A DNA stretch of 52,363 nt from an uncultured Clostridia bacterium (lineage in GTDB: Bacteria; Bacillota; Clostridia; TANB77; CAG-508). This document shows, piece after piece, positions 1 through 8,240 of this stretch (position 1 is its first letter; each line of letters opens with the position of its first letter). The DNA is taken from the NCBI GenBank assembly GCA_944386385.1, contig CALXAV010000013.1:1-52363 (forward strand), read 5' to 3'. A model generated the notes under the pieces. That model did no database searches. It saw only the letters and a program-made list of their open reading frames with translations, and was not told the origin of the DNA. The translations under genes were made by a program, and so were the position numbers.

Positions 1-117
1 ATATTGAAATTATATATTAGGGGGTATTTTGTTGTCAAAGTTCATTTTTCATTTATTACAGGATGCTTAAAATATTTAACTTTAATTTCGTCTACTTCAT
101 TTTTTCACATCTAAAAC

Positions 118-159
118 ATTTTGTCAATATGCACTTTTTCTTTTTCGACAAAATATAAT
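118..159 (+). promoter_or_regulatory. Possible feoAB promoter/operator region
   Basis: ATTTTGTC (118-125) and GACAAAAT (147-154) form a perfect 8-bp inverted repeat. It is followed by TATAAT at 154-159, 29 bp before the feoA start. A convincing -35 box is not visible. The repeat could be an operator for an iron regulator (Fur or DtxR/MntR type), but its long spacer does not match a classical Fur box. The preceding bases 1-117 are AT-rich and hold nothing I recognise. Confidence 0.3.
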
Positions 160-187
160 AAAGTAAGGAGATTATAGGTGATATATT

Positions 188-416
188 ATGGAAAATACTT
201 TAAATAATTTGCCACTTAATTGTAAAGGAATTATAAAATCTTTAAAGTGCACACGGAAATATTAGAAGAAGATTATTAGATTTAGGGCTTGTTGCTGGTA
301 CTACTATCGTTCCAGTTTTAATTAGTCCATCTAAAGGATTAAAAGCCTTTTATGTAAGAGGCTCTTTAATTGCTCTAAGAGATGAAGATTCTTCTTCTAT
401 TAAAGTTTCCTTCTAA
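188..416 (+). pseudogene. feoA: FeoA-family ferrous iron transport protein, frameshifted
   Basis: This is a small SH3-like FeoA domain protein that assists FeoB in Fe(II) uptake. The ATG at 188 follows an AAGGAG-type site at about 165-170. The frame reads about 22 codons, then hits a stop. In the +1 frame the family signature continues with GNIRRRLLDLGLVAGT and runs to the stop at 414-416. Deleting one C at about 254 (ACACGGA to ACAGGA) restores a single frame of about 75 residues, the usual FeoA length. The break has the same form as those in feoB, dnaE and the tape-measure gene, so an error is as likely as a true mutation. feoB follows 62 bp downstream, presumably in one operon. Confidence 0.8.
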
Positions 417-478
417 TTTGTAACTTTTTTATTTTTCGCCTCATAAATTATATTATATTAATTTTGTGAGGTGATTCT

Positions 479-1780
479 ATGGGCCTAACAAACTCTTCTT
501 GTGGGCTTCACTTACTTACAACTAAAAAAAATAATATAAAAAAAGAGAAATGCTTCACAATAGCATTAGCTGGTAATCCTAATGTTGGGAAATCTACTAT
601 TTTTAATAGTTTAACTGGTATGCATCAACATACTGGTAACTGGCCAGGTAAAACAGTTAGCAATGCTTCCCGGCCATTCTTACTACAAAAACAGAGATTT
701 TCTATTTGTAGATATTCCAGGTACATATTCTATTATGTCTTGTTCTGAAGAAGAAGAAATTGCAAGAAACTACATATGTTTTGAAAATCCAGACGCTACT
801 GTTATTGTTCTAGATGCCACATGTTTAGAAAGAAACTTAAATCTAGTTTTTCAAATAATGGAAATTACTGATAATATAATTGTTTGTGTTAATTTATTAG
901 ATGAAGCTAAAAAGAAAAAAATCAAAATAGATTTAGATAAATTATCTAACGAATTAGGTGTTCCTGTTGTTGGAACTATTGCAAGAAAGAAAAAAACTTT
1001 AAATAATTTATTAGACACAATTATGCAAGTATGTGAAGGAAAAATTATTCCTACTCCTAAAAATGTTACATATTATAATGAAATTGAAAATGCTATTTCT
1101 TTAATTTCAGAAAAGTTAAAAGATTATAAAGTAATTCCTAAAAAACTATTAAGATGGATTTCTTTAAAAGTTCTAGATGGAGAAGAAAAAATATTAAAGT
1201 CTATTGAAAAAGCTTTTAATATTTCTATTATAGATAATGTTGAACTAGAAATTGTTAAAACAAAAGCTTTAAATATTTTGAAAAGTCAAGAAAATCTGAA
1301 AGATATCATTGTTTCTTCTATAATGAACAGAGCTGAAGATATTTGTAAAAATGTCTGTACATATGAAATGACTTCCTATTCTGGCAGAGATAGAAAAATA
1401 GATAAAATCTTAACATCTAAATATCTTGGCTTCCCTATTATGCTTTTATTTTTAGGAATCATCTTTTGGATTACAATTGTTGGAGCAAACTATCCATCAG
1501 AAATTTTATTTTCATTTTTCACATGGATACAAGAAAAACTCGTCCTTTTTGCAAACTGGATTAATTGTCCTGATTGGCTTTCTGATATGTTAATAAATGG
1601 TGTGTATCAGACTTTAACTTGGATTATATCTGTTATGCTCCCTCCTATGGCAATATTCTTTCCTCTTTTTACTTTCCTAGAGGATTTAGGATATCTTCCT
1701 AGAATTGCTTTTAATGTAGACGGTTTCTTTAAAAGGTGTTCTTGTACTGGAAAACAGATGATTACTATGTGCAAGGGATT
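479..1780 (+). pseudogene. feoB: FeoB ferrous iron transporter, 5' part, interrupted by an element
   Basis: This is the N-terminal two-thirds of FeoB, the GTP-dependent inner-membrane Fe(II) permease. Visible parts are the G1 motif GNPNVGKST, the G3 region DIPGTYS, the helical domain, the first membrane segments, and a gate region ending CTGKQMITMCKG. At 1775-1780 the gene is cut by a serine-recombinase element and resumes at 8656. A one-base insertion in the CCC run at 669-671 also breaks the frame; without it the reading is [20 protein letters not shown]. With both frame breaks repaired and the element removed, the gene would encode about 710 residues, a normal FeoB length. In the present configuration FeoB cannot be made whole. 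Confidence 0.9.
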
Positions 1781-3452
1781 GACAAAGTGGTGATTTTTTA
1801 AAATCAGCCACTTTGTTTTCCTTTATTTGACTGACTTGCCTGGGTTTTGTAGGACTACAATGCTTAATTATCTCATTTCCTGCAAGTATAATTTTTAATG
1901 TTACTTTATCTTCATCTTCATCTTCTGTTTCTTCTACAATTATTTTATCTAATAGTTCTTCTATATAAACTTCTAAATTATCTCTTGTTATTTCTAGCTC
2001 TTTTAATATGTTTTCTTTTAATGTTTTATTATAAGTTTCTTTTTGGTTTGTATTTATTTTCTTTGTCTCTAATTCCTTTAATTTTGCATTTAAACTAGAA
2101 ATTTCTTTTTCAATAGATACTTTCTTTGTCTTTAATTCTTCTTTGCTTAAAAAGCCATCTAAAGCTAAATCTAGTAGTTTATCTTTTTTATGTTCAAGAA
2201 CTTTTACATCATTTACTATCTTCTGCTTACTTTTTATATTTTCATCATCCTTTAAAACTTCTAAATAAAGTAACATTAGTTCTCCTGCAACTTCTTCCTT
2301 ATAGATTTCATACTTTTTAAAAACTAATAGTAAAATATTATATATGTCTTCTTCCTTGAAGCAAGCAGGTATACAGTCTTTTTTTCCCTTTTTATGAAAG
2401 TCTCTACAACACCAATATGTAACGTCTCCTTTATTCTTATAATGTCTTATCTTTCTTAAATAATTATATTTATGTTTTTCACAATAGATTTTACTAGATA
2501 AAGGATATTTTGTTTGATGTTTTTGATACATTGCTGCATTTTTACTTCTACTTAATAACTTCTCATTTGCCTTTTCCCACAATTCTTCTGATACAATTGG
2601 TGGTACTTTTTCATAATCTTTATATAATTTCCACTCACTTTTATCATAAAATTTTCTTCTTTTAGTCCTATAATCCACAACTGTTGATAATTTACCTGTA
2701 TAATAACCTTTATATTTAGGATTTTGAATAATGTTCTTCAAAGTCTCTTGATGAATCGGTTTTCCATTATGATTATAATATCCTTGTTCTTCCAGCTCTA
2801 TCGATAATCTTTTTAATCCTATTTTACTGTCATTTGCATATCTATCAAAAATAAGTTTAACTAAAGGAGCTTCCGCTTCATCTATTACAAGCTTTCCTTT
2901 TTCTTTTTTATAACCCCAAATATTATTAGTTCCTAATACCGTTCCTTTTTCCACTGCTCTTTTAAATCCAAACTTTGTTCTTTCAGATATTTTACGAACT
3001 TCATCTTGTGCCATACTAGACATTATTGTTAGTCTTAATTCTCCATCTGGTGATGCAGTTATAATATTGTCTGACAAGAAATAAACACATACATCATATT
3101 CCAATAATTTTCTAGTATAAAATAAACTATCAATAGTATCACGCGAAAATCTTGAAACTTCTTTTGTTATTAATAAATCAAACTTTTTCTGTTTTCCATC
3201 TTCAATCATTCTCATAAAATTCTCACGTTTCAAAGAAGTAGTTCCACTAATTCCTTCATCTACATAACCACAAATAAATGTCCAATTTGTATTTTTTCTA
3301 ATATATTTCTCAAAAAAAGCTACTTGATTTCCTAGTGAATTAATCTGCTCTTCTTTTTCTGTTGACACCCTTGCATAGTAAGCTACTCTTAAATTTAAAT
3401 CAAAAATAGTCTTTCCAGACAATAATTCTTGTTTCATTTCATATAATGTCAA
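1686..3452 (-). CDS. Large serine recombinase (TnpX/TndX-like)
   Basis: This is a site-specific recombinase that should catalyse integration and excision of the feoB element. It has a resolvase catalytic domain (about residues 21-165; YYARVSTE with nucleophile Ser30, SRFSRDT arginines), a recombinase domain (about 175-290), a zinc beta-ribbon (about 316-365; C/H residues around YCEKH and WCCRDFHKKGKKDC) and a long coiled coil (about 395-520). The start is TTG at 3450-3452, because TCCTCC at 3461-3466 places an AGGAGG site 8 bp upstream; the internal ATG is too far away. The last 29 residues, after Ser559, are encoded by the antisense strand of host feoB. In the excised circle the gene would instead continue into 8649-8549. 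Confidence 0.93.
   Translation of the reverse strand: MTLYEMKQELLSGKTIFDLNLRVAYYARVSTEKEEQINSLGNQVAFFEKYIRKNTNWTFICGYVDEGISGTTSLKRENFMRMIEDGKQKKFDLLITKEVSRFSRDTIDSLFYTRKLLEYDVCVYFLSDNIITASPDGELRLTIMSSMAQDEVRKISERTKFGFKRAVEKGTVLGTNNIWGYKKEKGKLVIDEAEAPLVKLIFDRYANDSKIGLKRLSIELEEQGYYNHNGKPIHQETLKNIIQNPKYKGYYTGKLSTVVDYRTKRRKFYDKSEWKLYKDYEKVPPIVSEELWEKANEKLLSRSKNAAMYQKHQTKYPLSSKIYCEKHKYNYLRKIRHYKNKGDVTYWCCRDFHKKGKKDCIPACFKEEDIYNILLLVFKKYEIYKEEVAGELMLLYLEVLKDDENIKSKQKIVNDVKVLEHKKDKLLDLALDGFLSKEELKTKKVSIEKEISSLNAKLKELETKKINTNQKETYNKTLKENILKELEITRDNLEVYIEELLDKIIVEETEDEDEDKVTLKIILAGNEIIKHCSPTKPRQVSQIKENKVADFKKSPLCQSLAHSNHLFSSTRTPFKETVYIKSNSRKIS
1775..1780. other. attL core (GGGATT)
   Basis: This is the left attachment core, lying in the feoB codons for K-G-L (AAG GGA TTG). 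Bases to the left are host feoB and bases to the right belong to the element. The exact crossover dinucleotide within GGGATT cannot be fixed from sequence alone. Confidence 0.75.
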
Positions 3453-3535
3453 ATAAGCTTTCCTCCTTTCTCCTCTGCAATTAATACTTTTTTATTATAC
3501 TAAAATAAAATATATAAAGTATATGTTCAAACAAA

Positions 3536-3676
3536 TTACTTTTTATCCTCTTCAAGCATTAATTTATCAAGCTTTAGAGATGTTTTCTCAAAAATATTTT
3601 TATTAATTATATTCTTCTTATATAATATTTTATTTACGACCACCTCTATTTTTAACTTAAGATATTTTTCATTCAT
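3536..3676 (-). CDS. Small protein upstream of recombinase (46 aa)
   Basis: A short charged ORF beginning MNEKYLKLKIEVV and ending LMLEEDKK lies 83 bp upstream of the recombinase on the same strand. GAGG sits 8 bp before the ATG at 3676; an in-frame ATG at 3682 is too close to that site. Small basic or acidic ORFs often precede large serine recombinases in gut Firmicutes. They are sometimes thought to be excision or accessory factors, but I recognise no family here. It could be co-transcribed with the recombinase. No function can be assigned. Confidence 0.55.
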   Translation of the reverse strand: MNEKYLKLKIEVVVNKILYKKNIINKNIFEKTSLKLDKLMLEEDKK

Positions 3677-3779
3677 ACGCATAACCTCTTTAAATAGTTA
3701 TTTAAAAAATACTTGTACTATTACTAGAAATATCCTCTATTAAATATAAATACTAATCAATATACAAAACCGACCATTT

Positions 3780-3848
3780 CTTAAAAATTTATAAAGAAAT
3801 TTTTAAGAGGTAAGAATTCCATATCTTTTGATATGGACTCCTTACCTC
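3780..3848. repeat. Tandem hairpins inside the element
   Basis: Two adjacent inverted repeats are present. The first has arms CTTAAAAATTT and AAATTTTTAAG (about 3780-3807). The second is a strong hairpin with 8-bp outer arms GAGGTAAG (3807-3814) and CTTACCTC (3841-3848) around inner arms CCATATC and GATATGG with a TTTT loop. There is no T-run after it on the plus strand, so it is not a clean terminator. It could be a transfer or replication origin-like structure, or a regulatory RNA fold. Confidence 0.6.
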
Positions 3849-3969
3849 AACATATAAAATCATGTAACCATTGTCTTAAGTTCTTTGATATATCTGAATT
3901 TTCAAATTCTACCACTATGTAATATTTATCCTTATTAAATTTGTTAAAATTACATATTTTTAGATACAA
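3847..3969 (-). CDS. Very small ORF, doubtful (40 aa)
   Basis: A 40-codon frame with a possible TTG start reads YLKICNFNKFNKDKYYIVVE and ends RQWLHDFIC. The C-terminal half looks protein-like, but no ribosome site precedes the TTG. Its stop codon touches the right arm of the hairpin at 3807-3848. It may be the tail of a degraded gene. Confidence 0.25.
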   Translation of the reverse strand: MYLKICNFNKFNKDKYYIVVEFENSDISKNLRQWLHDFIC

Positions 3970-4009
3970 TAAAATATTAAATTTTTTTCAAAATCATTTG
4001 ATTGTTCGC

Positions 4010-4038
4010 TTGATTTTTACTTATAAAGTATATATAAT
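4010..4038 (+). promoter_or_regulatory. Promoter of the hydrophobic toxin mRNA
   Basis: TTGATT (4010-4015), a 17-bp spacer and TATAAT (4033-4038) form a near-consensus sigma-A promoter. Transcription would start at about 4044, where AGAAGATGAG begins. The preceding TGTTCGCTTG is also found ahead of the second module, at 9529-9538. Confidence 0.7.
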
Positions 4039-4106
4039 GTATCAGAAGATGAGAAAAAGCAGAGTGTGATGTGTCGCTTACCCACAAAAGAAAGGGGGCG
4101 ATGCAT

Positions 4107-4256
4107 ATGTTATTAGAACAAGTTTACTTATTTCTTATATACATATTACTTTCCGAACTTGCTATAGTAACTGTTGTCGCTATTGCACTATTTGTAGCAT
4201 TAGTTGTTACAATTAGGAAAATAGACAACAAAAAACACATCTCTGCAAGCCGTTAG
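4107..4256 (+). CDS. Hydrophobic type I toxin-like peptide (49 aa)
   Basis: The peptide starts MLLEQVYLFLIYILLSELAI, has one continuous hydrophobic stretch (about residues 6-35) and a short basic tail with RKIDNKKH. This is the layout of membrane-acting type I toxins such as the Fst/TxpA/BsrG class and similar clostridial peptides. ATG at 4107 is chosen because GGGGG at 4094-4098 is about 8 bp upstream; an ATG at 4101 is too close and the longer GTG frame from 4071 lacks a site. A convergent antisense RNA gene overlaps its 3' end. No sequence match is claimed; the assignment rests on architecture. Confidence 0.7.
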   Translation: MLLEQVYLFLIYILLSELAIVTVVAIALFVALVVTIRKIDNKKHISASR

Positions 4257-4263
4257 AGATGTG
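4230..4263. terminator. Shared terminator of toxin mRNA and antisense RNA
   Basis: A 9-bp perfect stem, CACATCTCT (4236-4244) with AGAGATGTG (4255-4263), overlaps the toxin stop codon. On the minus strand it is followed by six T, so it best terminates the antisense RNA. On the plus strand the T-tract is weak. Confidence 0.75.
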
Positions 4264-4321
4264 CTTTAAATAAAAAACACTTTTTCAATGGCACACCACA
4301 CTTTGTGGTCGCTCATCTTCT
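4232..4321 (-). ncRNA. Predicted antisense antitoxin RNA (~90 nt)
   Basis: Transcription from the promoter at 4328-4356 would begin near 4321 with AGAAGATGAG and end in the stem-loop at 4236-4263. The RNA overlaps the 3' end of the toxin mRNA. Its segment GAGCGAC can also pair with GUCGCUU in the toxin 5' leader. Both transcripts would start with the same ten bases (4044-4053 plus; 4312-4321 minus), as in convergent Fst-type RNA pairs. It contains no ORF of note. Confidence 0.65.
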
Positions 4322-4327
4322 ATAATT

Positions 4328-4356
4328 ATTATACTTAAATAATACTAAAAAGTCAA
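4328..4356 (-). promoter_or_regulatory. Promoter of the antisense antitoxin RNA
   Basis: Read on the minus strand, TTGACT (4356-4351), 17 bp and a perfect TATAAT (4333-4328). It looks stronger than the toxin promoter, as expected if the antitoxin RNA is in excess. Confidence 0.75.
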
Positions 4357-4404
4357 TATTTTCTTATTAATTTTTATATTTAACTAACCCCTAAAATTCG
4401 TTTT

Positions 4405-4953
4405 CTATTCTATTGTATCCCAATTTTCTCCGCCATCATTTGTTTCATAATTAAAAACAGTATTTCCATCTCGACCTTTTAATTTCATATTTCCTTCAGT
4501 TTTATTTTTAAAATGAATTTCTAATAATCCATCTGAATATGGTCCTACACTTATTGCTACATCATTCCAAGTTTTCCCTTTATCATCAGAATATACTATA
4601 TGAGTGGCATATTGTCCACTTAGCTTCTCAGCAAGTTTCGTACTAATCCCTTCATAATTTGCATTATTAGTATCAAATTCATAATAAAAAACTATTTTGT
4701 TATTATCCATTTGATATGTACCATCTTTATATCTTTCACCATTTACTTCTTTTAAATGTTCTGCCGTATACGAAAAATCTCCAGGAACTTCAATCCAATC
4801 TTTAGCATTTAAAGTAATATATAATTTATCATCTTCAAATTTATAATCCATGTTTTTTTCTTGGTTATAATAGTAAAATGCTATACATCCTGCTATCAAT
4901 AAAACTATAATTATTACTATTATTAGTGTTAAAATAATCTTTTTCTTCTTCAT
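4405..4953 (-). CDS. Membrane-anchored extracellular protein with Asp-box-like motifs
   Basis: A 182-residue protein with a lysine-rich start, one membrane segment (about residues 6-27) and an extracellular part. Two segments, SDDKGKTWND and TNDGGENWDT, match the Asp-box pattern (S-x-D-x-G-x-T/N-W) of sialidase-type beta-propellers. The protein is too short for a full propeller, so no enzyme activity is implied. A ribosome site (GGGGAAG) precedes the ATG at 4953. It is element cargo. It resembles in layout the neighbouring 183-aa protein and the 303-aa protein at 10540, but I recognise no family. Confidence 0.75.
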   Translation of the reverse strand: MKKKKIILTLIIVIIIVLLIAGCIAFYYYNQEKNMDYKFEDDKLYITLNAKDWIEVPGDFSYTAEHLKEVNGERYKDGTYQMDNNKIVFYYEFDTNNANYEGISTKLAEKLSGQYATHIVYSDDKGKTWNDVAISVGPYSDGLLEIHFKNKTEGNMKLKGRDGNTVFNYETNDGGENWDTIE

Positions 4954-5138
4954 AAAAACTTCCCCTTCACTATTTTATAAATTAATATATTTATATATAC
5001 TTTATTATAACAACACATAAATTTATATTGCAATAACTATAAAACAACTAATTGTCTATCAGTACACAATTTAATTAATATATAATTTTATCTTAATACA
5101 AACACCAAAATCACATATTTTTCATTGTTATAATTAAA

Positions 5139-5690
5139 TTAATTATTCGTGTTTGTATCTAATGAATTTAAAGCATTTCCATTTTCATCATAAATTGTTG
5201 TTAACTCAACTAATCTATAATTTTGCAATTCATTTCTATCTATTGTTTTCTCATTATTTTCCCACCATCTATAATTATTTTTGGAAATATCAAATATCTT
5301 ACTATAGTCAGAATCCGAATAAGTTGCAATACTTAATCTTCCAATAGCATAGTCATAAACTCCATTTTCATAACCTAATGCATATAATTCAAACGAATCA
5401 TCAATATCATTTGCTGTTAATTGCTTATTACTATAAAAGAATATATAATAACTTCCTTCATGTCTATACTCAACTTCACAAGCTATTTTATAAACATCAA
5501 TATCATTAAGATTTAATATACTACAAATTTCTTGGTTTTCTTCATCAGAAAATTCATTATCTGTTTCATTTCTTATGTAGAACTCTCCTATATGTGGAAT
5601 CTTGAATTGTTTATATATAAAAATTCCTAATAATATTAAAATTACAAGTATAATAATAAATACTAATATTAATATATTTCTTTTTTTCAT
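5139..5690 (-). CDS. Membrane-anchored protein of unknown function (183 aa)
   Basis: It has an N-terminal membrane helix (about residues 5-27, ILILVFIIILVILILLGIFI) followed by an acidic, Asn- and Tyr-rich extracellular domain. No catalytic motif is evident. It starts at ATG 5690 behind the 18-nt leader AATATTAAAAAAGGAGAA (5695-5712), which also precedes the genes at 8498 and 40181. It is transcribed in the same direction as the Asp-box protein with a 185-bp gap. Function unknown; surface location is likely. Confidence 0.75.
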   Translation of the reverse strand: MKKRNILILVFIIILVILILLGIFIYKQFKIPHIGEFYIRNETDNEFSDEENQEICSILNLNDIDVYKIACEVEYRHEGSYYIFFYSNKQLTANDIDDSFELYALGYENGVYDYAIGRLSIATYSDSDYSKIFDISKNNYRWWENNEKTIDRNELQNYRLVELTTIYDENGNALNSLDTNTNN

Positions 5691-5908
5691 AGCTTTCTCC
5701 TTTTTTAATATTGTAATACAACTTACAGGCTATAATATTTTTTATCTTCTATGGCAACTTTGATTCTATTTTTCATTTTATCATATAAATTATCCATATT
5801 ATAACATATATTATAAAAAAATAAATTTCTTGTTTGTATAGATACTATCAGAGTAGGTAAAAATTCTACTTGTAATTATTACGAATATTCTAATTTTATA
5901 TAAAATGA

Positions 5909-5994
5909 CTTCAAATGTGGAAAAAGATGGCTCAACTATTTTTTATACATTAATTAATCATTATGAAAAAGATTTACCTTTATTTAATATATAA
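5909..5994 (+). pseudogene. Relic of a secreted-protein gene (C-terminal end only)
   Basis: The frame from 5917 reads VEKDGSTIFYTLINHYEKDL and ends LFNI-stop. This matches the last 26 codons of the gene at 10540-11451 (VGRDGSTDFYTLSDPYESDM, then ELFYI-stop), and the DNA similarity extends to CTTCAA just upstream. No start or upstream part is present. It is the 3' stump of a paralogue, left on the strand opposite to the surrounding cargo. Confidence 0.75.
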
Positions 5995-5997
5995 AAT

Positions 5998-6030
5998 AAA
6001 TAAGCCCAATTTTAATAGTTGGACTTATTT
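5998..6030. terminator. Bidirectional terminator
   Basis: AAATAAGCCCAA (5998-6009) pairs with TTGGACTTATTT (6019-6030) with one mismatch. A T-tract follows on the plus strand and a T-rich tract on the minus strand. It lies between the gene relic and the end of the ATPase gene at 6119, and can serve both. Confidence 0.7.
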
Positions 6031-6118
6031 TTGTTTACTTTATCTTTTTCTATCTTTATAATATAAAACATATTTCAATAAATTTCCTTTCAGTATTATA
6101 TATTAAGATTTTATATTA

Positions 6119-8149
6119 TTATCCTACATTTCTATTGTTTATTTCCTCTGTAATCTTATCTGAAATATCTCTGCTCTTTTCATCTTCATCAAACTGTTCT
6201 TCTAATTTTTCTTTGTCTATTATTAATTTATCATATAAAAATCTATGTTTATGTTCAAAACTTTTAAAAACATCATCCCAAGTCATAACAAATATTTTAT
6301 AATTTCTTAAAGATTTAACTAGAAAAGGATACCCTTTTATTTCATTTTCTTCATATTTTCCCTTTATAAAATCATCTACTTCGCTGCTTATAGCATAAAA
6401 TTTCCATTCTCTTAGACTACTATTAAATTTAGGTTCTTTTCTAATCAATTCCATATAATTTTCTATTTGCCTAAATATCTCTACATCGATTTTAACACTT
6501 GGTGCTTTTAATTCTAAAATAATATTATCTTCTACTATTGAAGAATTTGGATATGCCGTTACAGGTCTCTTTGCACACATAAAAATATCCATTCTTTTTT
6601 TTCTTTCTTGATTTTTTATTTCGTATTCTTCTTTACTTTTATATCCATCTAATATATATCTATATTCGCTTAAAGCTTTTTCAAAATGTTTATCAGCTGT
6701 AACTAAACTATATTCTTCGCCAAAAATCCAATAATTATTTTCCATAATCTTTTGAATATGATTTCTTTCATTTGTATATTCTTTAAGATCAAACACTAAT
6801 TTCTTTAATCTTTCAATAACGAAATTTCTTTCATCTAACATTTTAATTGTTTCAATTATACAACTCAATGTAGTTCTTGACAATACTCCCGCCAAACTAT
6901 CTCTTTCTTCCTTCGACAAATTTGTAATATTCTCCATAATTTTTAAAATATTTTCTCTTTCATCACTATTTAATAGTAAATCTAAAAAATGAACAATTAT
7001 CCTTTTTTGTTCTTTATTAGCTCCCTTGAAAATTTTAGGTTCTGAACAATACACTTCCTTGACGACATTGACAAGTTGTCTCTTTCTAATTTTTCCATAA
7101 ATATCTTTAGTAAACTCAGGAAATATATTCTCTTCTTCGAAGCCCCTTATAATGTTGTTGCTTTTTTCCTTTATAAATTCTTTATACTTTTCTTGTATTA
7201 TGATATCTAACTCTAATAATAATTCTTTGTATGTTGGATCTTTTTCATCTTTTTTATTACACATATCCAATTGAATTTGCCCATTAATCATACTTTTCTT
7301 ATCTTTTATACTTTCAAAATTATTAAAATATTCAGATACGACAAATACACTATGAACAAATCCTATTCCATTATTGTTATACTTTGTATGCTGTATAGCT
7401 TTTTGATTATTTTCCCCATCAAGCATATGAAAAAAATATTTGTACTTTACATTACCTTTCCAGTTAATAAAAAATATTTTAAATATTTCTCCATTAATTG
7501 TTTTTTCAAAATCTTCTGTCAAAGTTTTATTAATAAATTCTTCATATTTTATTTCTTTTTGGTTTAAAATAATTTTACACTCTTCTTCTTTTTTCAAATA
7601 GAGATACCATGAAAAATTTTCTAATATTTCATTTTTTAACTCATTAGATTCCATTTGGTCTTTAAGCAAGTCATGAATATTATATATAGTTACCTTTGTT
7701 CCTGTTTCATCTATAGTACTTTTCATTTTTTTACTATATATATATTTATTTTTCTTTTCTGAACTTATATTAATTGCAAATTCATAATTAATTTCACCAT
7801 CTTTATAAACAGTTTCCCATTTACAATTATCTGCAAATCCTAAAAAAGAAAATCTTCCCTTTCCTTTACTTCCATGTATAGTATTAATGTAGTTACTATT
7901 TACTTTTTTTTCTGAACTTAAAAAAGCTGCAAAAGTGTTATCTAAATTTTCATAAAATATTCCACTACCGTTATCCTTTATACTGATGCTTTCTACTCCA
8001 TCTAATTCGTTCTTTTTATATGATATTTCTATTCTTGTAGCTCCTGCATCTAAGCCATTCCATATATATTCTATAATTGAGCCTATATAATCTTTTTTTA
8101 TGCCTGATGTATCTATACTATCTTCTTTAACTTTAAGTTCTTTTTCCAT
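6119..8149 (-). CDS. GHKL (MutL/MORC-like) ATPase fused to a PD-(D/E)xK nuclease domain
   Basis: The 676-residue protein begins with a Bergerat ATP-binding fold: N-box EYIWNGLDA (27-35), DNGSGI (59-64) and glycine-rich lid GSKGKGRFSFLGFA (93-106). A middle region (about 180-450) carries MutL-like transducer and helical segments. The C-terminal part has NNYWIFGEEY (471-480), RMDIF with Asp521, ILELK with Glu546/Lys548, and QIENY (561-565). That spacing fits a PD-(D/E)xK core like the Shedu (DUF4263) nuclease. GHKL ATPases joined to nucleases are known from restriction and anti-phage systems. An 85-aa gene precedes it by 91 bp on the same strand. Cargo position in an excisable element supports a defence role; this is inference. 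Confidence 0.82.
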   Translation of the reverse strand: MEKELKVKEDSIDTSGIKKDYIGSIIEYIWNGLDAGATRIEISYKKNELDGVESISIKDNGSGIFYENLDNTFAAFLSSEKKVNSNYINTIHGSKGKGRFSFLGFADNCKWETVYKDGEINYEFAINISSEKKNKYIYSKKMKSTIDETGTKVTIYNIHDLLKDQMESNELKNEILENFSWYLYLKKEEECKIILNQKEIKYEEFINKTLTEDFEKTINGEIFKIFFINWKGNVKYKYFFHMLDGENNQKAIQHTKYNNNGIGFVHSVFVVSEYFNNFESIKDKKSMINGQIQLDMCNKKDEKDPTYKELLLELDIIIQEKYKEFIKEKSNNIIRGFEEENIFPEFTKDIYGKIRKRQLVNVVKEVYCSEPKIFKGANKEQKRIIVHFLDLLLNSDERENILKIMENITNLSKEERDSLAGVLSRTTLSCIIETIKMLDERNFVIERLKKLVFDLKEYTNERNHIQKIMENNYWIFGEEYSLVTADKHFEKALSEYRYILDGYKSKEEYEIKNQERKKRMDIFMCAKRPVTAYPNSSIVEDNIILELKAPSVKIDVEIFRQIENYMELIRKEPKFNSSLREWKFYAISSEVDDFIKGKYEENEIKGYPFLVKSLRNYKIFVMTWDDVFKSFEHKHRFLYDKLIIDKEKLEEQFDEDEKSRDISDKITEEINNRNVG

Positions 8150-8240
8150 TCCCTTAGCCCTCCTAATATTTACATAATTCTATCACATTTTATTTCAGTT
8201 GTAAAGAAAATTATTATATCACATCTTTGTTATTCAATAT

